The position numbers were made by a program, and so were the translations under genes. Shown one piece after another: positions 54,476 through 64,000 of a stretch of 64,000 nt of DNA. Below the pieces are notes generated by a model, which had not been told where the DNA came from, made no database searches, and saw only the letters and a program-made list of their open reading frames with translations. Source of the stretch: Turritopsis dohrnii (taxonomy: Eukaryota > Cnidaria > Hydrozoa > Anthoathecata > Oceaniidae); the NCBI GenBank assembly GCA_027922465.2, contig BQMF02000208.1:62001-126000 (forward strand), written 5' to 3'. The first letter of the stretch is position 1, and each line of letters begins with the position of its first letter.

Positions 54476-55520
54476 GGTTACTGTAAAGGAAAAAATTGGT
54501 AAAAATCACATTTTCTGATTTTTTGATATTATTATAGAGCGGAGCTTAATTTTCCATATGCAATAAATCTTTTTTGTCAAAAGTGTTTTTATTTCCCAAA
54601 ATACGAGGAAAAACCGTTTTTGAGAGAAAATTCTGCAGGAGGATTTTAAATAAAACATGTAAACATTGATCCTCACCTTCAGTATGCATTATTAGAATGA
54701 ATGAACTTTGTAGTTAGAAGCTTATCATCGTGTTTCTTATTGAACAAACAAATCAAATATTATTATTAAAAATTTTACGCCATGAACAGACAACGCTATC
54801 GAAAAAACGCATTTACTGCCAGTAGAAAAAGAAAACGAAAAATGTTTTTTCTTTTCCATTGAGTTAATCTAATTAGTCATTGCCATTAGATTGTTGAGAA
54901 AGAAAATTTATAACAATAGAGCACCATTCCGCATGTTTGTTTATCATGCTGAAAGTTTCCAGCTGAGTAATTTTTTAAAACCGCGTTTTCTCAAAATTAA
55001 ATTTATGTAAAAATTCTACCAATAAGGAGTTCCTGTGACACGAATATTTATCGAATTGCTAAAATAATTATACCCACGTGATCACAACAGACTGTAGAAC
55101 AAAACCGTGTCACAGTTTTTGAAATAATTATGCCAATCAAAAATAAATCGTTGCTTTAGCTTTGGAGTTAGCATAATTATGTTACTTAAAACTTCTTTCA
55201 TCATAACTTTTGAAAGACTTAATTATTTAAAAAACGCTGACACGGTTTTTGAGTTCGATCTTTTGAGAACATGATGCAATAATCTTTAGAAAGAAATTTC
55301 AAAAATCTGTGTCACAGGAACTTGTCAAACACAACTACAAACTTTTTTGTTTTCAGCTCAAATTTCCAAAAAATGATTAATTTACCTTTTTGCAAATTAG
55401 ACCATCTTTTAGAGGAAAAACAGAGCTTTTCAGAAATATATACTTTTATATAATAATTGTTTAAAACTTGAGAGTTATTGTGTAAAAACCAAAGGTGTGC
55501 ATTTTTCCTTTACAGTAACC
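54476..55520. mobile_element. Nested TTAA-flanked element, 1045 bp
   Basis: The ends are GGTTACTGTAAAGGAAAAA and the exact complement TTTTTCCTTTACAGTAACC, each flanked by TTAA (54472-54475, 55521-55524), as in piggyBac/Kolobok-type elements. No transposase frame. Confidence 0.88.
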
Positions 55521-55653
55521 TTAAAAGTAAACGAAACGAAAAATTAGCGACCAATTGTACGAACGCCTAAAACCAACGACCAAAACCAACGACCAATTAC
55601 GCGAACGGCTTAAACCAACGCCCGAAACGGACGGTGACTTATGACCCGGATCC

Positions 55654-55654
<1 letters not shown>

Positions 55655-55704
<50 letters not shown>
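55655..55704. repeat. Homopolymer of about 50 C
   Basis: Uninterrupted C run in the right arm of the long-TIR element. Its exact length may be an assembly estimate. Confidence 0.95.
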
Positions 55705-55716
55705 ATAGTAGTTTCA

Positions 55717-56345
55717 CGAGATAGGCGAAAGTCAATTCCGATTTTGTTCTTCATCATCATCATCATCTTCCAACTTTCGTGGAATACAATTAATTAGCTG
55801 ACTTTGCTTTTTTTTCCGTTTCAAAGCATGGTACTGTAAGTGGGAGAGACAAATGTTTTTTCGTATCTCTTTCCTAATTTATTATTATATTATACTATGT
55901 TATTTAGGAAGATCGTATGCTAAAATTGCTTAGACATTTTTCATATTACTTTTGTGTTGTTTTAGTGAAGTGAACGATAAGGATTTTGAAGCACAGCTTG
56001 AAATCTGAAATTTTGCCAACAGCATTTTATTTTTGTATACGTTTTTGCTCTAAATAATCTTTCGTTCGATAAATTTTATATAATGCACTGATTTTTGGCA
56101 GATCTTGCCTTAAAAAGATTTTAATTGGATTTCTGTGTATGCAAGAAAGCCTACAAATTGTCGTTCTTCGTGTTTTCCTTCTTTGTCCTCCAAACCTGGT
56201 GTGATCATGATCAATAAAACCTTCTTATATTTTTTCTTGTTTTTTGTGTAGCCTTTGGCTATTTCTTGTTTCGAATCAAAGTTTGAAACGCAGATTTCCA
56301 ATGGATTTTTCGCTTTAATTTTTTTTTTATAAAAAGTTTTTTTCT
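55717..56345. other. Intergenic sequence, nothing recognised
   Basis: TTGGATTTCTGTGTATGCAAG near 56126 weakly resembles 48825-48845, another sign of similarity between this area and 48.6-49.0 kb. Confidence 0.35.
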
Positions 56346-56348
56346 TTC

Positions 56349-56349
<1 letters not shown>

Positions 56350-56393
<44 letters not shown>

Positions 56394-56459
56394 AACATAT
56401 TTATACAGGGTAAAATCCTTTCAACGTATATAAACATTGCTATTAATAGGCGCCCTGTG
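56350..56459 (-). mobile_element. LINE 3' end, severely 5'-truncated
   Basis: A TTA-repeat tail (56350-56391) followed by about 70 bp that is the reverse complement of the last part of the LINE at 38583-39920 (TATACAGGGTAAAATCCTTT, then AACGTATATAAACATTGC). Only the 3' end was inserted. Confidence 0.9.
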
Positions 56460-57400
56460 GCTCTTACAGAACTTTAACAAATGTTTATCTTATTTTGATT
56501 ATAAAATACGTAACCATGGTTTCAGTTCACACATTTCTTTTGTTTGTAGCCAATACTTTCTGATATTACTTGTTAAGCCTTAATTACACTTTTTGAAAGG
56601 TATAAATTAGCATCAGTGTGACATAGGACCGAAAGATAACAAAAAGTAACAAAGTTTTCTTTGTTTTTGTTTCCGTTGTATAGCTTGCTGTGTGTACAAA
56701 TTGGAATGCTTGAGGGCGGGGGCATTTTTAGCTAAAGCTATATGCTAGTTAATTAATTAGTTAGATAGATAGAATGTGTAAACTAAATAACTTCTTACGC
56801 ATAACGCGCGGAAATTGAATTAAGAAAAATACAAAGGGCTAAAGCTTCATAATTATTCTTACCATTCCCAATAGGCATCAATTTCAGTAACTTCTCTCAT
56901 AAAGCCAGTCCCTGATGGCATTGATCGCACATGACGGGATAATTGAGTAAATGAACCAAGTAAGCCGCATACGGTAGGATCTAAGAAAATCAATATCGTT
57001 TTTCTATTATAATGATTTTATATCGTAAAATCCGTAACACACATAACGTATTGGGAACTTGATCTCTTTTCGTTATTCCTCCACTCTGTCAATCATGAAG
57101 AAGCTGCACTTGTCATAGTAACGCAGTTAGCGTGACAGTTACTGGCGCATTCACACCACTGACGTTTTTCTCCGTGTGGTCTTTGCTGCTAACTTGAACA
57201 GCTATCGTAATTTAAATCTTCTACCTTGGGATTCATTTTGAAAACTTTTCTATTATTCTCAGACATATTGAAGTGAAAGTTGCTGATAAGCCCTAAAGGT
57301 TGGATAACAAAATAAACATGTTCGAGGTGCAGTCAAAAACATTTATTAAATGAATATTATCTTATGACATGTCTTTTTAATAAACAATCATAATGTATAG
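56460..57400. other. Intergenic sequence with one shared repeat
   Basis: 56755-56826 (GATAGATAGAATGTGTAAAC to GCGCGGAAATTGAATTAAG) matches 48873-48940 inverted. Otherwise nothing recognised. Confidence 0.5.
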
Positions 57401-57407
57401 CTGAGGG

Positions 57408-57647
57408 TTGCACTGTGCTGGTGTCAGTAGAAATAGAACAATTGGGAAATGGTCTGGGAATGAGCATCTATTTATTAATAATACGCTCAAACAAAGTGAA
57501 AATATTATCGGCTCTCTCGTGGAGATTATCTCACAAAAAACTGCTGACAAACTTTTTTCTTCAACTTATGATAGTTCATTATCTTTAAGTAAAAAAAAAG
57601 AAGTTTACCACACTATTTTTACACCGTACATTCCCTTAAAGCCTTGA
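57408..57647 (+). other. Open frame of unknown status
   Basis: 79 residues (SGNEHLFINNTLKQSENIIG, then SLVEIISQKTADKLF). Composition is protein-like, but no family is recognised. It might be an exon of the repeat gene downstream or a decayed element. Confidence 0.25.
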
Positions 57648-57951
57648 GGATAAACAAAGGTTTACAAAGTTTTAAGCGGGATTTCAGACGAATAAGTTTA
57701 GATGTATTTGTTTTGTAATACTGCTACCGTTTTGTGCCATAGGGCTCTTATTAGGTTTTGATTTAACATGAATGGATGAATTTTCAGTACACAGTGGTTT
57801 TACTAACCAAAACCTTTGATGAACTTCACATGTTCGACAAAGATCATAAATGCTCGAATACATCACTTCTGATTTTTCTTTGTAAGGCAAACTATACGGG
57901 TATTTATTATCTTGCTCTAGGAAGATCTCATAAGTTGATAGAAAACACAGA

Positions 57952-58782
57952 ATGTCGGGATCTAAGAAAAATATTGGGAGGCAACTGTCAACCGTGTCAG
58001 GCAACCATTTCGAACATAGATCAACAATGGAAACAGCATTGACTAAATGGAGCAAGCCACCTAAAACAGCACCTATAACACCTGCAAAGTCTTCAGAAAC
58101 AGCTAAAGAAACAAAAACAATACCAGCTTTAAGCAAACCACCTAAAGCATTGTGTAATGCAGCTGTAAAGTCTTCAAGAACTGCTAAGGAAACGAAAACA
58201 ACACCACCAAAATCAAGCAAGCCACTTAAAGAAGCACCTACAACACCTCCGAAATCTTTAGGAACTGCTAAAGAAACGAAAACAATACCAGTTTTAAGCA
58301 AACCACCTAAAGCATTGTGTAATGCAACTGTAAAGTCTTCAAGAACTGCTAAGGAAACGAAAACAACACCACCAAAATCAAGCAAGCCACTTAAAGAAGC
58401 ACCTACAACACCTCCGAAATCTTTAGGAACTGCTAAAGAAACGAAAACAATACCAGCTTTAAGCAAACCACCTAAAGCATTGTCTAATACAGCTGTAAAG
58501 TCTCCAGGAACTGCTAAGGAAATACCGTCAGTTTTAAGCAAGCCGCCTAAAACAGAACCTAAAACAGCACCTAAAACACCTGAGAAGTTCTCACGAGCTG
58601 CTAAGGATATGAAAACCTCACCACCAAACTGGAGCAAGCCACCTAAAGTAACAATCAACACACTCGAGAAATCTTCCGAAACTGCTGCAGCATCTGTAAT
58701 TCCTGAATCAGGACCTGTGGTGAGACCTGTTTATGTTTTTGTTTTTGCTGTTTTTCTTTTTAAATCTGATAGTTTTGAATAA
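57952..58782 (+). CDS. Lys/Thr/Pro-rich repeat protein (uncertain)
   Basis: A 276-residue frame made mostly of repeats: units of SKPPKALCNAAVKSSRTAKE and SKPLKEAPTTPPKSLGTAKE types alternate, with a 180-bp DNA repeat (about 2.5 copies) built of two related half-units. The C-terminus (YVFVFAVFLFK) is hydrophobic. A partly overlapping upstream frame (57776-58042) reads ECRDLRKILGGNCQPCQATI and may be an alternative exon. The opposite strand is also open over 57684-58661. Repeat differences fall mostly at plus-strand third positions, but these are also the third positions of the minus frame, so they do not settle the strand. No homology recognised; basic, Thr/Pro-rich repeats are found in structural and secreted proteins. 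Confidence 0.4.
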   Translation: MSGSKKNIGRQLSTVSGNHFEHRSTMETALTKWSKPPKTAPITPAKSSETAKETKTIPALSKPPKALCNAAVKSSRTAKETKTTPPKSSKPLKEAPTTPPKSLGTAKETKTIPVLSKPPKALCNATVKSSRTAKETKTTPPKSSKPLKEAPTTPPKSLGTAKETKTIPALSKPPKALSNTAVKSPGTAKEIPSVLSKPPKTEPKTAPKTPEKFSRAAKDMKTSPPNWSKPPKVTINTLEKSSETAAASVIPESGPVVRPVYVFVFAVFLFKSDSFE

Positions 58783-58784
58783 CA

Positions 58785-59226
58785 ATCTCCATAAACATTC
58801 GCCGTCTTTCCATTGATCAATCTCACTGTCAAACTTGTAATGGAAATAGTTCAGAAGCAATGGTCTTGATGTGCTTAATACTGTAATGATAGAACTTGAA
58901 GCTTGTTCTCAACATAAAACATGACCATTATGCGTCAAACAAAAGACGTGCAAGTTAAAAGAAACCCTTCTAGGACACAAAAAATGCTGTCGTTATTCAC
59001 CCTAGAATATGTTTGTTTGTGTTTACATTTATTATTAGAAATAATGGCCTAAGGGCATTTGTCAAATATTCTTATTTCTTAAATCTTACAAACTTTATTC
59101 TTATTAACGGTTCTTTAAAAAAAATTTTTAAAAAAACCCCTTACTCTCAACCCACAGGTTAATTTTGTACAAGATGCCACATGGCTGGAAGACTTTAATA
59201 CAATTGCAATGAACTGACATTTAATT
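58785..59226. other. Intergenic sequence, nothing recognised
   Basis: No gene or repeat identified before the satellite leader. Confidence 0.4.
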
Positions 59227-61060
59227 GACTTTAGGACACCCGTGGTGGAGTAAAGTATTTAAAATACCCGTGGTTAGGACTTCCAGTTGACCAATTCTCA
59301 TGAAAATTTGCACAGAGCACAATTGAAAGGTGCTGATTTCGAATTTGACAATGATTTTGCCAGGTTTGACTAAAATTGGCCAATTTAGGCCAAATTTGGA
59401 CCAAATTTCGAAAGTTCTTCAATTTTTATGAAATTTTGCACGGATCACATTTGAAAGGTGCTGATTTCGAATTTGACAATGATATTGCCAGGTTTGACTA
59501 AAATTGGCCAATTTAGGCCAAATTTGGACCAAATTTCGAAAGTTCTTCAATTTTCATGAAAATTTGCACGGATCACATTTGAAAGGTGCTGATTTCGAAT
59601 TTGCCAATGATATTGCCAGGTTTGACTAAAATTGGCCAATTTAGGCCAATTTCGGACCAAAGTTCGAAAGTTCTTCAATTTTCATGAAATTTTGCACGGA
59701 TCACAATTGAAAGGTGCTGATTTCAAATTTGACAATGATTTTGTCAGGTTTGACTAAAATTGGGCAATTTAGGCCAAATTTGGACCAAATTTCGAAAATT
59801 CTTCAATTTTCACAAAAACTTGCACGGATCACATTTGAAAGGTGCTGATTTCGAATTTGACAATGATATTGCCAGGTTTCACTAAAATTGGCCAATTTAG
59901 GCCAAATTTGGACCAAACTTCGAAAGTTCTTCAATTTTCATGAAATTTTGCACGGATCACATTTGAAAGGTGCTGATTTCGAATTTGGCAATGATATTGC
60001 CAGGTTTGACTAAAATTGGGCAATTTAGGCCAATTTCGGCGGACCAAATTTCGAAAGTTCTTCAATTTTCATGAAATTTTGCACGGATCACAATTGAAAG
60101 GTGCTGATTTCAAATTTGACAATGATTTTGTCAGGTTTGACTAAAATTGGGCAATTTAGGCCAAATTTGGACCAAATTTCGAAAGTTCTTCAATTTTCAC
60201 AAAAACTTGCACGGATCACATTTGAAAGGTGCTGATTTCGAATTTGACAATGATATTGCCAGGTTTGACTAAAATTGGCCAATTTAGGCCAATTTCGGAC
60301 CAAAGTTCGAAAGTTCTTCAATTTTCATGAAATTTTGCACGGATCACAATTGAAAGGTGCTGATTTCGAATTTGCCAATGATATTGCCAGGTTTGACTAA
60401 AATTGGCCAATTTAAGCCAAATTTGGACCAAATTTCGAAAGTTCTTCAATTTTCATGAAATTTTGCACGGATCACCTTTGAAAGGTGCTGATTTCAAATA
60501 TGACAATGATATTGCCAGGTTTGACTAAAATTGGGCAATTTAGGCCAAATTTGGACCAAATTTCGAAAGTTCTTCAATTTTCATGAAATTTTGCACGGAT
60601 CACCTTTGAAAGGTGCTGATTTCAAATATGACAATGATATTGCCAGGTTTGACTAAAATTGGCCAATTTAGGCCAAATTTGGACCAAATTTCGAAAGTTC
60701 TTCAATTTTCATGAAATTTTGCACGGATCATCTTTGAAAGGTGCTGATTTCAAATATGACAATGATATTGCCAGGTTTGACTAAAATTGGCCAATTTAGG
60801 CCAAATTTGGACCAAATTTCGAAAGTTCTTCAATTTTCATGAAATTTTGCACGGATCACATTTGAAAGGTGCTGATTTCGAATTTGACAATTTTATTGCC
60901 AGGTTTGACTAAAATTGGGCAATTTAGGCCAAATCTTGACCAAATTTCGAAAGTTCTTCAATTTTCATGAAATTTTGCGACGATCACATTTGAAAGGTGC
61001 TGATTACAAATTTGTCAGTCATTTTGTCAATTTTGACCAGAAATTGGTAATTGGGGCCAA
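59227..61060. repeat. 128-bp satellite array, 14 units
   Basis: After the leader GACTTTAGGACACCCGTGGT, the anchor GACTAAAATTGG recurs at 59368, 59496, 59624, 59752, 59880 (one mismatch), 60008, 60139, 60267, 60395, 60523, 60651, 60779 and 60907: period 128, with one 131-bp unit (3 extra bases near 60040). It is the same satellite as at 49037-52590. The last units before 61200 become divergent. Three neighbouring units (60500-60780) share CAAATATGACAATG, a local amplification. Confidence 0.95.
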
Positions 61061-61534
61061 ATTTGGATCAAACTTAGAAAGTTCTGCAATATTCATAAAA
61101 ATTTCTACAACGCACAATTAGAAGTTGCTGATTTTGAATTTGCCAGTCATTTTATTTGATTTGAACATAATTTGGCAATTCGGCAACGTTGTATTTTTGA
61201 GACTAAATATGCATCGCTGTGTTGTGTCCTGAAGTCTTCAAGCCATGCGGCTTCTTGTTTGCTAATTATTTCCAGTTTGACCAAAACTTTGAAGTTTTTC
61301 AAATTTCCTAAAAACCTACTTGGTGGGTGTCGATTTTAAATTTGCCGGTGATTTTCAGATTTTTGCAGAAATTGGTCCATTCGGGTGAATTTGAAATAAT
61401 TCGAAAAGTTGTTTCATCTTTCACCTAAAAGCAATCGGTTGTCTTTTGAGATGTGCTGGAATATTCGCCGATCTAGTAATTTTTGCACTTCCTGAAGTCT
61501 TCAAGCCACATGCTTTCTTATTGATATTCACAGT

Positions 61535-62777
61535 TAGGTGACAGATGCATTGCAGCCCGACGTCAACTGGAAAAACAGGTGAAAATGTCAAAGAACCTAC
61601 AAGATGAGAAAAAGATTTCTACTGAGAGAGCAAACACATTCATGAAACACTTATTGAAAGAACTGAAACAATCTGGCTCGTTCAAATACACTGAGTTCCG
61701 GATGTCGGGGAGTTCAGCTACCAACACGAAAATTGATCATCCCGATGAGTTTGATTATGACGTGATAATTGACTTAAAGGAAGAAATCAATTTGAATCTT
61801 AGTCAAGAGAAAGTTTTTTACGATCTTCAAAACTGTGTAAGTTTCCAGTACAAATTTTGTTGTAAGCAGACAAGTTGACAAGAATCAAATATCCGTAAAA
61901 TGCTCTACAAGTATAGCGTTCTTACCTCATTAAATGCTCCTTAAGCAATGACAAAAATGCTGTTGGTTAGAATAGTTATCAGTTTAGTCAATGAATTAAA
62001 CTGCTTAATATTTCCCCTTAGCCACGAAGTCTCGAATTTACCTCAGAAGTTATTCCATGCAAACATGGTAAAACTATTCCTGATGGCTATATTGGCATTT
62101 ACACAAAAGGAAGAGGCGAAACTATAAAACCTATAATACCAAGAAAGATCCAGGAAGATATTTATCAATGTATAAAGCATTTAATTGGAAACAAAACACT
62201 GCCAAAGGGTATGTGAAATCAGATTTTTGATGATATATTATTAAGTCCAGAATGATATATATAGACCAGAGTGGTAACCTCCATCCATCTCATCATTTTC
62301 TTTGTTTATTGGTTATTGTTTGCATATGTCACACCTTCATTCTCATCGAACTAATGTTTTATTTGAGGTTTAAAAGCAACTCCTTACCGAGAAGCATCTG
62401 GTCCAGCGGTAACAGTTGCTTTAGGAGACGGGAAAAAGACCATTGATATCGACATCTCTGCATCCATAAAATTAAATAGACCGGAATATTTCAAACAAGG
62501 TGGTTGGCCTAGACACGAAACCAAAAAAGTCCTTGAAACAAGTCTAATTCATGATATTGAACAGGCTGGAATCCATGCAGTTCCAAAGGATAATCTCTTT
62601 TGGTTGCAATCAACATCATTGGCAGAGAAATGTCTTCTCAAAAGCATTGATGCAAGGAGCAAACAAAAATGTTATGGATGTAGAAAAGACACTCATCGAC
62701 TATTGAAGGGGGATTTTGAAAATTGGAAGAGAGAAAAGAGATACACTTTTCCCGGCATTTCCACAATGCTTTTTAAG
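61535..62777 (+). CDS. cGAS-like / Mab-21 nucleotidyltransferase, C-terminus not found
   Basis: Three exons in phase: about 61535-61836, 62022-62208, 62377-62777. Exon 1 has the nucleotidyltransferase core: the G-S motif in RMSGSSATNTKIDHP followed by DEFDYDVIIDL, matching the EFD metal-ligand pair of cGAS. Exon 3 has GPAVTVALGDGKKTIDIDIS, with the third Asp, then a tail (FWLQSTSLAEKCLLKS, KCYGCRKDTHRLLK) parallel to the cGAS segment W-R-L-S-F-S ... C-R-K-D. This family makes cyclic dinucleotides on sensing nucleic acid (cGAS, cGLRs), though other Mab-21 members lack activity; here the catalytic triad is present. The start could be the in-frame ATG at 61585, or upstream if the exon opens after the acceptor at 61534. 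Exon 3 ends in a donor (62778), so at least one more exon is expected; I did not find it before 64000. Confidence 0.78.
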
Positions 62778-62779
62778 GT

Positions 62780-63318
62780 AACATAACATTTTGTGTTTTT
62801 GTGGTCACCAGTCAACTAGATAACTAGAATCAGCAGTTTTATAGAGTAGTAGAGTAGAATTCGGTATACACCAGGAAAAAAATACTATAAAACTAAAACT
62901 TTGCACAGTTGTTCTATAATATACTTATAATTCTACCAAAAAAAAGCCCCATCAATTTGACCATGGGAAACCTGTTTTTTGGCTAATTCAAATTTGACCA
63001 AAACTTTGATGTTGTCAAAATCGTTACTTTTATATATCATTCAAAAGATATTTTCATGCTGAATAAAAAACTTGGTAACGGCAACCTTTGATAATGTACC
63101 GTTTCGTCGATGTTTGAGCTCAAAGTGTGTGTATAATGACGTCATCAGTTTTAGTGAGATTTTCAAGTTTCGCAAAATTATATGTTCTATATATCATTTG
63201 AAAGATAATTTTATGCTGAGAAAAAAAGTTGCAAGTTGCTTACAGCAACCTTTCAAAATGTTTCAAAGTTTTTTATTGTTTGTTTGGTTACAATACTATA
63301 CTATACTAGAAGATAGCA
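62780..63318. other. Probable intron or intergenic sequence with a direct repeat
   Basis: Words such as TATATATCATTCAAAAGATA (63032) and TATATATCATTTGAAAGATA (63190) followed by TTTTATGCTGA.. recur, as do GCAACCTTT motifs at 63080 and 63245: a diverged tandem duplication of about 160 bp. Confidence 0.5.
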
Positions 63319-63400
63319 ACCTCGAACCCAGGGTTTCTTGCCTTTTCGATATACGGATGGCGGCAAAGAAAACCCTGGTCCCAGCTGCTGCGTTCTCTAG
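63319..63400. repeat. Second copy of the CAACCTCRAACCCAG foldback
   Basis: CAACCTCGAACCCAGGGTTT then CTTGCCTTTTCGATATACGG closely matches the left arm at 10058-10093. The complement GGCAAAGAAAACCCTGG follows at 63362-63378, giving a shorter hairpin. Confidence 0.75.
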
Positions 63401-63800
63401 TTTCATTGGTTCAGCAGGATTCTCGAATAATTTAAGCAGCGCGTTGTTTATCAAAATGGTAAACACAGAAGCGAGAATGAAAGTCCGAGCACGTGGTTTG
63501 GAAGAGAAAATTTTATAAATTCATTGTTTTTGAAAAACCATTATATTTTTGTTTTTCCTTAATTTGCATACATTCCAACTTATCAACCCTTCATCTACAT
63601 GTGTAGATGCCAAACTTGTAGCACAATAATGATTTTATTCAAATATTTTTTAGTTAAAAAAGGCTGCTAGTGTGACTGTTAGTTCTCTGACTAATTTGTG
63701 CCGTTCCTTCCCCAGAATTTTCAAGTAGCATATCAGTTGCTGATGAATATAAATTTTTAGTTACATAATGAATGAAGATTTATTGAAAATTACATCTAAA
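63400..63800. other. AT-rich sequence, nothing recognised
   Basis: No exon or repeat identified. Confidence 0.4.
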
Positions 63801-63821
63801 AAAAGTCTATTCTCGAAAACC

Positions 63822-64000
63822 TAGAGTTGAAGGAACATGCAGATTGTGCAGTAATTACTGACAAAAGCTTTTTGTTAAAAGTACATTCTGTGTCTGGTGA
63901 AAGAAAAACTTAAGCAGGAAAATTTTAACGGTATGTGGTGTAAACATACATGATGGTGACGGCCTTCCAAAAACTATTTGTCGAAAACGCAATGCCTTCT
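63822..64000 (+). pseudogene. ZAD-like zinc-finger remnant (runs off the window)
   Basis: One frame reads VEGTCRLCSNY, two stops, then ILTVCGVNIHDGDGLPKTIC and RKRNAF. The C-x2-C start and the late C-x2-C position (ICRK with Arg in place of Cys) resemble a zf-AD-type or transposon-borne C2HC domain. Stops and the lost ligand suggest decay. It is cut by the window end. Confidence 0.4.

Larger units (their letters stand above)
53788..55716. mobile_element. Long-TIR element with nested TTAA element and C50 tract
   Basis: The left end GAAACTATCAGGGGGGATCC and the following CATAAGTCGCCGTCCGTTTC are mirrored at the right end (GAAACGGACGGTGACTTATG, GGATCCTCCCC..., CATAGTAGTTTC). Arms of about 150 bp carry repeats of TTGGTCGTTGGTTTTAG. 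The G6 of the left arm corresponds to a run of about 50 C on the right. An open frame at 54034-54291 starts MVAKFTDYKMPDITTMLGDV and is Lys-rich; it may be the start of an element gene but has no recognised domain. The interior is interrupted by another element at 54476-55520. Confidence 0.85.

Noticed and set aside
57684..58661. Long minus-strand ORF with hydrophobic Gly/Leu/Val repeats
   Set aside because: It overlaps the plus-strand repeat ORF; a mirrored frame is expected from a repeat with this codon register. Kept only as a finding, not as a gene.
59227..61060. Regular 128-bp repeats as a possible CRISPR array
   Set aside because: Units are contiguous, with no unique spacers, in an intron-bearing eukaryotic genome; it is a satellite.

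Overview
This window looks like nuclear DNA of an invertebrate animal, most likely a cnidarian. It is AT-rich, genes are broken by GT-AG introns, there is a short stretch of the metazoan telomere repeat, and it is crowded with transposon families that I know from cnidarian genomes (P, ISL2EU, Harbinger-type MITEs, pogo/Tigger, Penelope-like, LINE, tRNA-derived SINEs). The assignment to Cnidaria is inference from that repertoire. No gene was matched to a database.

Host genes, left to right: (1) a many-exon gene (3497-10508) for an acidic/lysine-rich, coiled-coil protein with an EF-hand-like C-terminus; (2) an intronless class I glutamine amidotransferase-like gene (13355-14122) with a full Cys-His-Glu triad; (3) an 8-exon gene (35211-37681) encoding two complete sigma-type GST domains in one 417-residue chain; (4) an uncertain Lys/Thr/Pro-rich repeat ORF (57952-58782); (5) at least three exons (about 61535-62777) of a cGAS-like/Mab-21 nucleotidyltransferase.

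Mobile and repeated DNA fills most of the rest. Two near-complete two-gene DNA transposons are delimited to the base: an ISL2EU-type element (28020-31124; THAP-DDE transposase plus SWIM/YqaJ gene, AT target duplication) sitting inside an array of a 450-500 bp element, and a P-superfamily element (41578-46010; THAP transposase plus C2H2 gene, 7-bp target duplication). Both are decayed by frameshifts. Others are a 2.66-kb hAT-like element interrupting a 128-bp satellite, Harbinger MITEs with TTA/TAA duplications, TTAA-flanked elements, pogo remnants (one beside a HIRAN-domain gene), a 5'-truncated LINE with a second copy of its 3' end, a SINE pair, a Penelope-like fragment and several large foldbacks.

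The most unusual signal is a hairpin of histone-mRNA geometry (6-bp stem, UUUU loop, then ACA, then a conserved A-rich block) that lies 14-46 nt after the stop codon of all four genes in the two unrelated two-gene transposons. In the ISL2EU element a complete tRNA cloverleaf, Glu-like in body but with a UAA anticodon, lies between the two hairpins. Intergenic stretches where nothing was recognised are listed as such.
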